Assembly (NCBI GenBank): GCA_029204225.1
Contig: CM055098.1
Span: 2,293,106-2,357,105 of the forward strand
Direction: 5' to 3'
Length of the DNA stretch: 64,000 nt
Source: Diphasiastrum complanatum
Lineage: Eukaryota > Streptophyta > Lycopodiopsida > Lycopodiales > Lycopodiaceae
A model generated the notes under the pieces. That model had not been told where the DNA came from, ran no database searches, and worked only from the letters and a program-made list of their open reading frames with translations. Positions within the stretch are counted from its first letter, which is position 1. The number at the start of each line of letters is the position of its first letter. This document shows, in pieces, positions 34,106 to 44,239 of this stretch. A program made the translations under genes and the position numbers.

Positions 34106-36990
34106 ATGGCTTTTTCTTCTTCCTATACTGACGATACTAACACCAAGAAGGTTATTCAACGCGAGATACCTACTACCACCCAGATCTGGGCACTGCCATC
34201 TGACTCTTTGGTAAAACCTTGGCTTCAAGCTACTGGCCCCCTCCTCAAAGCAATGGGCTTTTTCTCGGTGCTCTTCTCTTCTGACATTAGCATGGATCTA
34301 GCGATCCATGCTTACGCCATGTGGAAATGCATCGAAGTCTCGTTTCCAAATCCTATACCATGGTACCACGTACAAGGTACGCGTTAATGCTAACTCTATG
34401 GTCACCATTGGCAAGCTAAAATACTCATCAAGCCCTACATAACGGCCACTACTCCTGAACTCTTGGTCAAAACTAATAACGGTTATTTGATAGAGGCTAT
34501 CAATGACCCCACAATCCAAGTCGTCGCTTACATGTTGAACAACTTCTTGGTTGTCTCAACTTTTCGCAAGGACCGAATTCATTTCACGCTCTTGAGCCAA
34601 ATCATGGAATCCTTCTTAGAATTCTTGAGCCCATCAGTTGTGCCATATGACTAGCATACCTTCCTTTTGCACAAGCTATCCATCGCCATCAAGCCTAACA
34701 TGCGCGAGCACATCACCGTCGACCCCCTACTTTGTAACTTTGCATGTGCACTCCTTGAAGAGAAGGTTCGCGAGTTTAACCGTTCCACCGTCCTATCTGC
34801 CATTGTTCCACATACTAACCTGTATCCACAATTTGTTGCATCCACCTCCCAACATCCAACAATTACTGACACAACGGTCAGCAAACGCATGTGTGGCGCT
34901 GCCTCCTCTTCATCTAACCCTCCTGCCACCCGACAACGCATAGTTCCCACACAACCTAAATATTTCCGCTTCTATTCCAGCACTTTCTGTCACCACCACT
35001 TCTGCTTTTATCACTCTGATCCCTCCACATTCATCCGTTGTTCTCGCTTGTTCCACATCTTCCATCACCATTGCTTCTTCCACCCTCCCATCTCTATTCC
35101 ATTCACTCAGTTCAACCCTGATGACTCCCAAATCTTGTCCAATACCCTCCAATGGATCAGTATTTTTGACAACTCGTCCTCCACTCATGCCTCCAATCTC
35201 GACACCACCCTCCAATTTTCTTCCATCAATTGTATTTTAGTAAAATTGGGAGAATTTTTTCATTTTTTAATGAATTACTTTCTCTCTCTATCCTCTCTAG
35301 TACATGCTTGTGTGCTCGAACTTAAGTTCGAGCAAAGGAGCATGTGCTCGAACTTAAGTTTGAGCATAAGTCTTTGTCAAGTTTGTGCGATTGAACTTAA
35401 TTTTGAGCATAGGACCTCATAAAAGAAAAGAATGGGACTTGGAATTGTCCCAAAATTACTAAAACAGTGTGCATCCCTCTTGTTCCATCCTTCCAGCAAT
35501 CCATCCTCACATCCACTTCTACCACTGCCACTCCTCTCCCACCACCCACATAGGCTGCCGAGGGCGATAAACCACTGCCCGATGAAGCATCTGTTCAAAC
35601 CACATATATCAGATCCCCTCAACGTGCTGATCCCAAACAGTCGGAGGACATGGCCGAGCAGGAAGAGCTCGTAGAAGACGATGATGCTGCAGATGTACAG
35701 ATAATTCCACCACTGCAACAACAAGCACCAATACAACCACCACCACCGGCCATCCAATGGACCTTCATTCGGCGTACCAATTCTTAGACACCTTTGTCCA
35801 AGATGCAATCGCCACCAGAACAATATTGGATGACCAAAATGTGAAACTGGTTATGGACAACACGAAGCTACGAGCGGAACTCATGAAGCTCCAGCAAGAC
35901 CTTTAAATAGCCAATCAACATGAGCAAGCACAGAAAGAGGAGGTCCGTAGGCTCAAACAACATAAAGATAGCCTCCAGAACTACATCACGGGCCTCTCTA
36001 AGACAGCCACGGACACCTCAGCAAAGGTCCAAGAGCTCCAGCAAGAAGCAGCGCAAAGGCTAGTCCCCCTCTAGGTACAATTGCAAATCTACAAAACAAA
36101 AAACACGTGCCTACGAGCAGAGGTACAAGCACTCCAAGCAGAGAAGGACACATGGTTAGCCCAACCAATACCTATGGATAGGCCACTCACCCAAGCGGAA
36201 ATGAACCTCTATAGGTAGCTGTGCAGGTTTACACTCGAACCCTGAACAAATACCAGACCGAGTTCGACAAATATTGCACGAGTGCAATTAAGAGCTCAGC
36301 CAGGCAAAGAGCGCCTCAAGGCGTGCCAAAATCTCATGGCACAGAAACCTCAACCGACCCCAATGGTGATTCCAGTGCCACTCACTTATGATGCTACGTA
36401 GGCTAATCAGAGCCACGATCAAGGGCAAGCAATGATAAGGTCCGATACACAAGACCAAGGGCAGGATACAGGCCCTGATAAAAATGGTCGATCAGAGGCA
36501 AGCATCAACCTCCTCCTCTCAAGGCTCAAGGTCGATTTCTGTCAGCCACGCATTCAGAAGGCCAATATCGATAGAGGATGAAATCAACGCCTACCTTGTC
36601 CAATATTCCTATAAAAGCTCAGGTGATGGTTGGCAGCTACCAGTCACGATCAAAGAGGTCAAAGGCAACGAGTTCACCTTCATTCCAACCTTGGCCCCTC
36701 AACCGGAATGGTGCCAAAAGCTGTTCGAACGCGACCATGCGGCCATCGGGACGTATTTCACGAGTTCAAGACAACTACGGGTCAATGCCCACTACGTTCC
36801 CTACCCACGCAAATCAAAATGGGTGGAGTGTGGCACCCCAATGGACAAGATCACAATTGAGACACTGAATTGGCCATGCATTCATTCCAAGTATGGGTGG
36901 AAGATGGACGTAGACGCCAAGCGGGATCTAGTCCCATTAGATATCGCAAGTTCCTTAGGCGTCAAAGACAGCCATCGTCTGATCAGAAAC
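34106..36990 (+). pseudogene. Long unfamiliar ORF of the F/G element group (broken)
   Basis: One decayed coding unit of ~900 codons. It starts at ATG 34106 (MAFSSSYTDDTNTKK) and reads in one frame to ~34980 with stops at 34385, 34391 and 34652. The first ~290 residues are mixed helical (LVKPWLQATGPLLKAMGFFS, HAYAMWKCIEVSFPN, YITATTPELLVKTNNGYLIE, KPNMREHITVDPLLCNFACA), with no motif I know. A Ser/Pro/His-rich linker follows, then a coiled coil at about 35840-36070 (EEVRRLKQHKDSLQNYITGL). The C-terminal block (36484-36993) has PEWCQKLFERD and KWVECGTPMDKIT, shared with 3601-3936. No zinc knuckle, protease, RT or integrase. It might be a divergent Gag of an Athila/Tat-like group or an element-specific gene. 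Confidence 0.5.
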
Positions 36991-37399
36991 TAAGGAGTTG
37001 TGGACGTCCGTGTTCTGATCAGAGTGAGTAAACAAGCGCGATCAAACAACAATGAAAGTGCATTCAATCACAACAAGCATTCATCTACGTTGTACACAGA
37101 TAAAAATGTGCTGCTGCTATATTACACTGAAGCACAATACAAATAGCAATTACAACCAAAATTGACGACGTAATTGGGAGGCTCAAATAATACGTCTCAT
37201 GGACGGAGCAACCACTAATTTGTGCTTGGACGATCTATTTATAGCTTTCATCCATGTATTGATTACATCGAATGCTTGTCACCTAATTAGGAAAGTCGTT
37301 GTACTTGGAAGTATATGGCTTTTGTGACAACTATACATAGTATATATGGTCAATAAATAAATATCGTTGACACGGACGAGGACGTCGCTGGAACGTTCC
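36991..37399. other. No gene recognised
   Basis: The ORF homology has ended. A palindromic TCTGATCAGA-type pair brackets 36975-37020. The stretch at 37030-37250 looks LTR-like on the minus strand but has no partner copy here. Confidence 0.35.
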
Positions 37400-37830
37400 T
37401 CGTTTATTTTAGACGACCTTCGACATTTTTCTCTCTCTTCGGGTTTTTGCGAAAAAGTCGAAGGTGTCCTAAATAAGTTTAAGGCGCCCTTAGAAAGTTG
37501 AAGGTGCCCTCAAGAAAAACAAGGATCTCTTTAACAGTTCAACTCTTTCGCTCTTTTTGGGAAAGCCGAAGGTGCCCTTAAAACAAATTGAAGATGCCTT
37601 TAAAAATGTTGGTGAGGGTGTCTTTAACAGTTTAACTCTTAAAAATAGAGGAGCTTCTGGAATTTATCTTTTCTCGCATTTTTTGAAAAAATGCGAAAAA
37701 GCCGAAGGTGCTAAAAAATAGTTAAATTTTTGAACTGTGAACAGGTTTGACTTCTCCAAAATAGTTGAACGGAAGAAGTCGAAGGTAAGTGTTGCAGTTT
37801 TCGAGAAAGTGCGAAAAATGCGAACTGCAA
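37400..37830 (+). repeat. GAAGGTGYCC-rich degenerate repeat tract
   Basis: The motif (C/T)(G/T)AAGGTGCCCT or TCGAAGGTGTCCT recurs at irregular 40-60 bp spacing, together with TTTAACAGTT(C/T)AACTCTT and GCGAAAAA(G/A)(G/T)CG. Non-coding, possibly an LTR or leader of an unidentified element. Confidence 0.5.
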
Positions 37831-38089
37831 CACTTAGTGTATTTTTCTGCAGACTGTTCAAAAATAATGTAAATCTGCAGACTTGTTCTAAATGCAAGTT
37901 TTGTGGAAGCCCTTGAAGATGGCCAAGTCTTCAATGACTTCAAGTTATTAAACTTAACATCTGAACTTAAAATTATAATGGGATTGGTTACCCTTTGCTG
38001 GCGATCAGCCGGAAGTCCGCTATAGACGTTCTTCAAGTAATTGGCTGTCTAAGTTATCATTCACCAATGGAGGCAACTGTGGGCTTAAT
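37831..38089. other. No gene recognised
   Basis: Transition between the repeat tract and the gypsy gag relic. Confidence 0.35.
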
Positions 38090-38900
38090 TTCCAACAATT
38101 CTGAGGACCTTCATTAGATTTATCAAAAAAATTGCTTTTAAAGAATTTTTTCTTAGGAGGAAGTTGACTGAGAAGGCTGCTCAGTACTAGACTGTTTGGC
38201 CTTTCACCTACCCACTAAATCATCATAGACTTGAGCAAACTTAATAGCATGTTCTAGAGTAGTAGGTGAGTTACGCTGAACTTCCACCTTATATTCATCT
38301 CGGAGCCCACAAACAAAGCCCCTGACTTTTTGATAGTCATCAATGTTCCTTTTTATGGATGGCTTCCCTATATTGTATGTACCGAGTTAGGGATTTGTCC
38401 ATGACTAACTTTTCTCAAACTTTTCAAGCCCTATCAAGTTCATTGGCTGGCAAAAACTCTCGTAGGAAGGCTTCTTCAAAAGCCTTCCATGACTGGGGGG
38501 TCTGCCCAGTCTCTTGGAGGTTTAGCCACCATTTGTAGGCCATGGGACCTAAAGACAAGCTAGCTTCTAAGGCTTGTAAATGATCTAGATTTACTAAGAA
38601 AAATTTGAAGAATATCAATGGTTCTGTCTTTTTCTTCTCCGTTAGAGATTGGTGATTTCAAATCTTTAAATAAACTGGAGTTTATTCTGGTATCTCTCGA
38701 AGGGGTAGGAACTGTGGGAGGTATAGGTAACAGAGATACAATAGAAACTGAAGCTGAAACTGGAGTTGAAATTTGAGTAGAAAAAAACATGAATTAGCAA
38801 ACATGCTTTTAAGTTCTGCAAATGATATATCTTTTTTTGTTTGCATGATGTTTAAAGTCCGTCTTAGATTAGTAACCTCAGTTTCTAATTTCTATGATGT
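38090..38900 (-). pseudogene. Ty3/gypsy gag relic
   Basis: Minus strand: a Ser/Pro-rich N-terminal part (38790-38660), then after a frame change LGPMAYKWWLNLQETGQTPQ and WKAFEEAFLREFLPANELDR, the hallmark of the Retrotrans_gag domain, and decayed text with a tyrosine-rich RYIQYREA stretch around 38370. Many stops follow. Unrelated to the Copia gags here; no pol is attached. Confidence 0.7.
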
Positions 38901-39956
38901 TGTTCTTTAGAAACGAAATCATCTTCATTAAAAGTCTCAAATTCCTCATCAACATCCATTGCTATTTTTTCCTCTTGAAAACAGAGAGCTTCCTCTTCAA
39001 GCTCATCAAAGGCGTTTCTTGAGAAAATTGGATTTTTCTCGGGAGTTGTCATGTCGACGTTCTAGCAAAATGTTAAAACAAATAGAAAAAGAAAAAGAGA
39101 GGGAGCAAAAACTTAGCTCTAAGTGAGCCCCTCTCGTAAATGGAAATAGACTCAGCTTTTGAACGTTTGTGGATGTATAGGTTCCATCCTTGGCCTCAAC
39201 TTGCTTGAAAGTGGAATTCCGAACAGCATGCAATGATTCCAATCATTCTCTCCTTGGAAAAGAAGAATAATGAAAAATGGAAATCCGATGGAGTAATACT
39301 CACTCTTGCTGGATAAACATGGAACTGTGCTGGATTTCAGGTTGAAATAGGCCCAAAATTTTGATGATAACAAGTGTAGTTAACCTCCCTTTTCCAAGGC
39401 CAGTAGAATTCTCATGAAAAATTTGATATTGAGAGCATTAAATACTCTAGTCCAGTGTGATCTAGATGCTGGAAAGAAAGATCAGAAATGAGTATTAAAT
39501 GCACTTGACAGGCAGATCTAGTTTAACTAGTGAGGCAGCAGGGCACATTGCATGCAATAGATAGAGCGCTGCAATTCTGATTTAATGAGCCCAATCGCAC
39601 TACCACAATATGTTGAACTTATTCCAGACTAGAAAATCTTCACAGAAGTACTGTGATTTGGGCGAACCCTACTGAAAGGAGAGCGCCCAATAACTTCTGA
39701 CATGAGCAAAAAAATCCGGCTAACAAATTGGTTGATAAATGCGCTGGACAGAACAAAAGTGCAAATGATCGCTGCTGTCAACGGTTGAATTTTCCACCAA
39801 AAAAAACAGCGATTTGATGGCCCCACTAAACGCGCTCAGAACTGACTAACTTCTTCAATTCGAAGTGCAATATATGCGCTGGTGCAGCCTGTAATATATG
39901 CAAAGGCATCAAGATCAATATGGGCTGAAGCAGTAGCTACAACTACCTACCTGCAG
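38901..39956. other. No gene recognised
   Basis: I see no domain, RNA or LTR pair. The first ~150 bp may be the remote N-terminal end of the gag relic. Confidence 0.4.
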
Positions 39957-40735
39957 AACAAGACAGGCAAATCAGACATTCCTCACACTACTCCACATGA
40001 AGTGTGGTGAGGTGACAAGCCCAATCTAGCCCATGTACGTGTCTTTGAATGTGTTGCATATGTACACAAACTTGACAAGCTTCGAAAGAAACTGGATGAA
40101 AAAGTCGAGCAGGAAAACCTTGTAGGATATGATATTCATTTATCATACTAGGATCTATATGCCATAGACTAATCAGGTAAAGATTGTTAGAGATGCCAGA
40201 TTTGATGAAGCAAGAACAATGGCTAACGAAGATCTAGTTAGCGACAAGTTCTTGGCAAAAGTACTACAACCCACCGACATCAACAAAGGGAGTGGACCCT
40301 AAACATTCAGATGAAGATGCTCGAATTTCAGATGGACTGAGTGATAGTTCAGACGACGAACAGTTCGACATTTAGCCTGTACCCAGGACACCTGCTAAAC
40401 ACAGCAACTCTACAATCAACAAAGGCAAGACATTCAACAAGGGCAAAGCCATCGAAGTGCCAGTTCAATCTCCAAGGAGATCCACAAGAGACAGAAGAAC
40501 ACCAGTCAGATTTGTGTCTGACAGCTCAACCTCGACCAACCAAAGAGTTTTGTGGATTCAGTAGTGAACCACAAACTTATGAAAAAGCAATCGACGGTTC
40601 CAACAAGGACAGATGGATAAAAGCCATGGATGAAAATATGGACTCCATGAAGAAGAACAAGGTCTAGACCAGTACCATTTTCAAGTGTAAATGGATTTAC
40701 AAATATAAATATGAGTTAGAATTAAAGTAGAATCA
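39957..40735 (+). pseudogene. Copia integrase C-terminus and RT N-terminus fragment
   Basis: Plus-strand relic: NLAHVRVFECVAYVHKLDKL and LVGYD of the integrase tail (40020-40130), a decayed linker, then EPQTYEKAIDGSNKDRWIKA and MDENMDSMKKNKV at 40560-40670, the start of a Copia RT, and CKWIYKYKYE to about 40735. Frames change several times. It is separate from the Copia elements to its right and lacks LTRs. Confidence 0.75.
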
Positions 40736-41986
40736 ATGTCCTACTGTACTGTGGGTTCTATCAGTTGATAAGGATCAATTGGCCTCGCCACGAGGCAAGT
40801 CGACGGGACACACATCCCGCCAACGGCAACCTGGGTCATGCATGGGTTGCCTGAGTGAACAACTATATGTACAGTGTAATTTCATTTTGAGAAATACAAT
40901 TGCTATGTGAGCTTGCTGCGGAGAGTGTTTTATGTCTGTGTTACTGTGTAGCATGATCTGTGTTCCTGTGCAAAGCAGATTCTAAGTTGGTAGGGAGTGT
41001 ACATAGTACAACATCGTCGTTGAAGAGAGCTTCGGGAGAACTGTCTTCTGAGAGTTCAGGGTTTATGGCGGGTTGAAGACAGAAGGAGAAACACTAGTTC
41101 AGAGAGTTTGGCACACAGAAGCTTCATGAGCTTGAGACTTTGTGAGGATTCAGAGACAAGGATTTTTGGCTGAATCAGAACCTCAGCAGACGGAATTTGA
41201 AATTCCGAAGCAGACTATTTGGTGTTTGCAATCAGTGTGCATTCAATCAGACACCGTTTGAAAAACGGATTGAAGCATCAGAGTTCTAGCAGTAGGGCGA
41301 CTTCAGAGCAAGAGGATAGGCCTGTCAGAACACTATGAATTGGAAGCCAAGAAGAGTTTTGTGTGAAAAACCCTAGTCTGGGGTTTGGGAGCATAATATC
41401 AGAGATTTCTCTCTATTTTGAACCATTTTGCAAGCTATGAAAATCTAGAGGAGGGCGCCCTAGCAGTGCGAATCAAGTCTAAAGTGGTCGTGGAGAGCCG
41501 CACTTCAGTTGTGAAGCAATCAGAACCCTAAGGGCAGCCATAGCTAGAAAAGCTTGGAAGAGAAGGAGATGGAGTCGCGGACAGGTCACGCGCAAGGAAT
41601 CATGTTGACCTTGTAGTGTTTGCAAGAGGATAGCGGCTGCTTGAGGTTGCTTCAGCGCGCAGAAGGAGGGAAAATCGTTCGTTCATAAAGATCGAGGGAA
41701 CCCGGACTGTACCTGCAAGTAGGTATAGCAAAACAGAGTGATTGTAGTGGAGAAAGTGTTCGGAGTGTGCCAAAAGTGATTTCACCATTCCATTGGGCAC
41801 GTAGTTGGGAGTTGACGACTGAGTGCATTTCGGAAGGCGACGCCGATTTGGCTTTCAAATAGGTGGAAAAGCGGCGAGTGGCTTGGTAAGGTAAAAAGTG
41901 CAGGTCATTATTTTCAACTTTTGAATTCACAGTTGGCCTTGGCATACTGCTTTTAGCCTACGGCAGAAGTTTCAAGTAGTTTTGCG
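40736..41986 (+). other. Probable 5' LTR/leader of the outer Copia C2
   Basis: Non-coding. TGTACAGTGTAATTTCATTT and GAGAAATACAATTGC near 40868-40910 look like the polyadenylation part of a Copia LTR, and gag begins at 41987. No second LTR copy survives and I found no clear PBS, so limits are unknown. Confidence 0.35.
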
Positions 41987-42988
41987 ATGGCAAACATGGG
42001 AGAGTCCATTTTGAGTAAAACTAGCAAATTGGATGGGATTTCCAACTATGCAATGTGGAAATTCAAAATGAAAAACATACTGATGGAGAAAGACGTGTGG
42101 GACAGGTGATAAGAGAAGGCCGCCAAATGACGCGGATATCAAAGTGTTCGACAAAAAGATGAGGAAAGCTTTGACCTTCATTAACTTGTCAGTGAAGGAT
42201 CACATCATTACCCACATTTGTGATGCTGTTACACCCAGACAGGCATGGGATGTGCTAAAGGAGCAGTTCGAGATGTCAAATTTGTCAAGAATCATGTTTC
42301 TGAAGTCAAAGCTGAATAGTGCCCGAATGGAACAAGGAGAGCACATTCAGACGTATATGACCAGAATCAAGACAATGAGGGATGAACTGCATTCTATTGG
42401 TGAGCGCATACGTGATGTGGAGCTGGTGCACAATGCATTCTGTGGCATTGCAGAACCCTATCAGATGTTTGTGAGTGGAATAGCATCAAGAGAAAGAATG
42501 CCAACCTTTGACGAGCTCATAGGAATCTTGATGCAGGAAGAGCAACGGCGAGAAATGGTGAAAGTTAGACGTCAAAATACTAATGATCATGCACTTGCGA
42601 CACGCCAAAAACAAGGCAAGGGCAAGGGCAAGAATAAATCTAGGCAGCAATTTGCCAAGACTCAGGAGGATGAGGGATCTTTTCGTAAGACCAAGAAGAA
42701 AGGCAAGTGCTTCCATTGTGGTAAAAAGGGCCATTGGAAGAGTGAATGTCATAAATTCCTGGCAGAACAAGGCAAGGGAAAACCAAAGCAAGCAGGTAAC
42801 CTTGTCGATGAGGGTGAGATTGAAGACTCTAGCATCTTCATATCTTCATTGTCATCTAATCAAGATGATCAAGCGTGGTATATTGACTCAGGAGCCACAA
42901 GACAAATGACAGGTAACAAGAATTGGTTCAGTAGCTTGAAGGTGTTGGATAATGGAACGTCCATTTCACAAGCAAATGGTGAGGTGTG
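41987..42988 (+). pseudogene. C2 gag and protease start (5' half, interrupted)
   Basis: Copia Gag from ATG 41987 (KLDGISNYAMWKFKMKNILM). A stop at about 42107 and a frame change follow, then the frame is open from 42121: MSNLSRIMFLKSKLNSARME, DVELVHNAFCGIAEPYQMFV, basic stretch, zinc knuckle CFHCGKKGHWKSEC (42710-42753), and the protease start WYIDSGATRQMTG. The reading stops being C2 at 42988 because C3 is inserted there; C2 resumes at 48950. Different Copia lineage from C1 and C3. Confidence 0.85.
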
Positions 42989-43639
42989 TGTGAAAGATTC
43001 AACTAGCTTCATCACATTTTGCAATATTTCCATATTTGGCATATTGAGGCCAAAACTTGTTTTAGACTTAGAGGTTGACTTTTCAAAGTTCATTAGTCTA
43101 AATTTCATTTGAATAAACACTTTTTTGAAAGTGTGGGAAAGATAGAATGCGAGTTTGAGTAGATTCAATTTGAATAAGTTGGATACATTGAATCTAGATC
43201 CAAAATTGGTAGGGTTAGCATTTTGGTGGGAAAGCCAAGTGGCCAAATAGGGTTTGGACCTGCTATAAAAGGATGTAACTCGTGGAGAGTGTCATCTTCT
43301 CTCTTCTCTATCTCATTTCATGCTTATACATGGTTCTCTTGGGTTCTACTATCCATTGGTGCACTATCTTGGTGATTGCTTGCAATTCTATGTGTAGAAT
43401 GATCTATATTTGTTATTTTTGGATCCACACGTGTGAAATACATTAGCTTGCTGGTTTTGTACAGACAGCAACAGTACATAATCATTTCATTCAAGTTTGA
43501 TCAAGTTCTATTAGTGTTTGCATCTCAAATTGTGTGTAGATGCTGATTTTTCTACATTGGTGAAATTGGTTGTGTATTTCTCTTTCTAACCAAAGATCAT
43601 TCAAGTAGATTGGATCTTAAGGATCTGAAATCTTTCACA
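42989..43639 (+). repeat. C3 5' LTR
   Basis: 651 bp, TGTGAAAGATTCAACTAG to CTGAAATCTTTCACA, with the short inverted ends TGTGAAAG/CTTTCACA. Confidence 0.95.
43264..43270 (+). promoter_or_regulatory. TATA box of the C3 5' LTR
   Basis: TATAAAA in CCTGCTATAAAAGGATG, 275 bp into the LTR, conserved in all C3-type LTRs in the window. Confidence 0.6.
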
Positions 43640-43651
43640 TGGTATCAGAGC
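43640..43651 (+). other. C3 primer-binding site (tRNA-iMet)
   Basis: TGGTATCAGAGC directly after the LTR. Confidence 0.95.
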
Positions 43652-44239
43652 TTGTGTTTCAGGCTATGAAGGAGAAAATCAGATCTATCAATGATTTGGT
43701 GAAGATATCAAGTCTAGAGCATGCTAGAGAGGATTCTACACCAAAATCGGATTTTTTGCTTTTGTAGATTGGATCTTTTGTAGATCAAAACACTAAATAG
43801 GTCAATATACTTGTTCAATTCTGTTTTTTGAATTCACATGCTGGATTTGGCCGATTTTTGGATCATTGGTTCAGCCTAAGTGGTGGCTTATAGATTGCAT
43901 ATCAAATTTTCAGCATTTGCATGTAGATTTGGAATAGTCAATTTTTTGTGATTTTGTCAAAACCCTAATTTTGATTGGATCTCTAGATAGTGAGGTTGCT
44001 GGACTTCATTTGAGTGTGTTTCAATCTTAGGAAGTGGCAAAAGTCATTAGATTGAGGATAGATCATAGGTTGATCAAGATTCCATGATTGTATGTGTTGA
44101 TTTGCTTGGATAAGTGCTAGAAGAGAATTTGTGAGATAGTTTCAAATCTTGGTGGTTTCTTTTGAAAGCATTTGTTGTTGTTCAAAGGAGTGCTTTGTGC
44201 ATTGAAACAGGTTGAAAGAGAAGATCAGGTCATTGCTAC
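43652..44239 (+). other. C3 leader
   Basis: Non-coding leader between PBS and gag, matched by 61570-62154 and, in part, by the reverse complement of 32425-32660. Confidence 0.7.

Noticed and set aside
36975-37022. TCTGATCAGA pair as element terminal inverted repeats
   Set aside because: The two arms are only ~30 bp apart and no element lies between them; no partner further away was found.
40868-41986. Definite LTR for C2
   Set aside because: The sequence looks LTR-like, but with no second copy and no PBS the limits would be invented.
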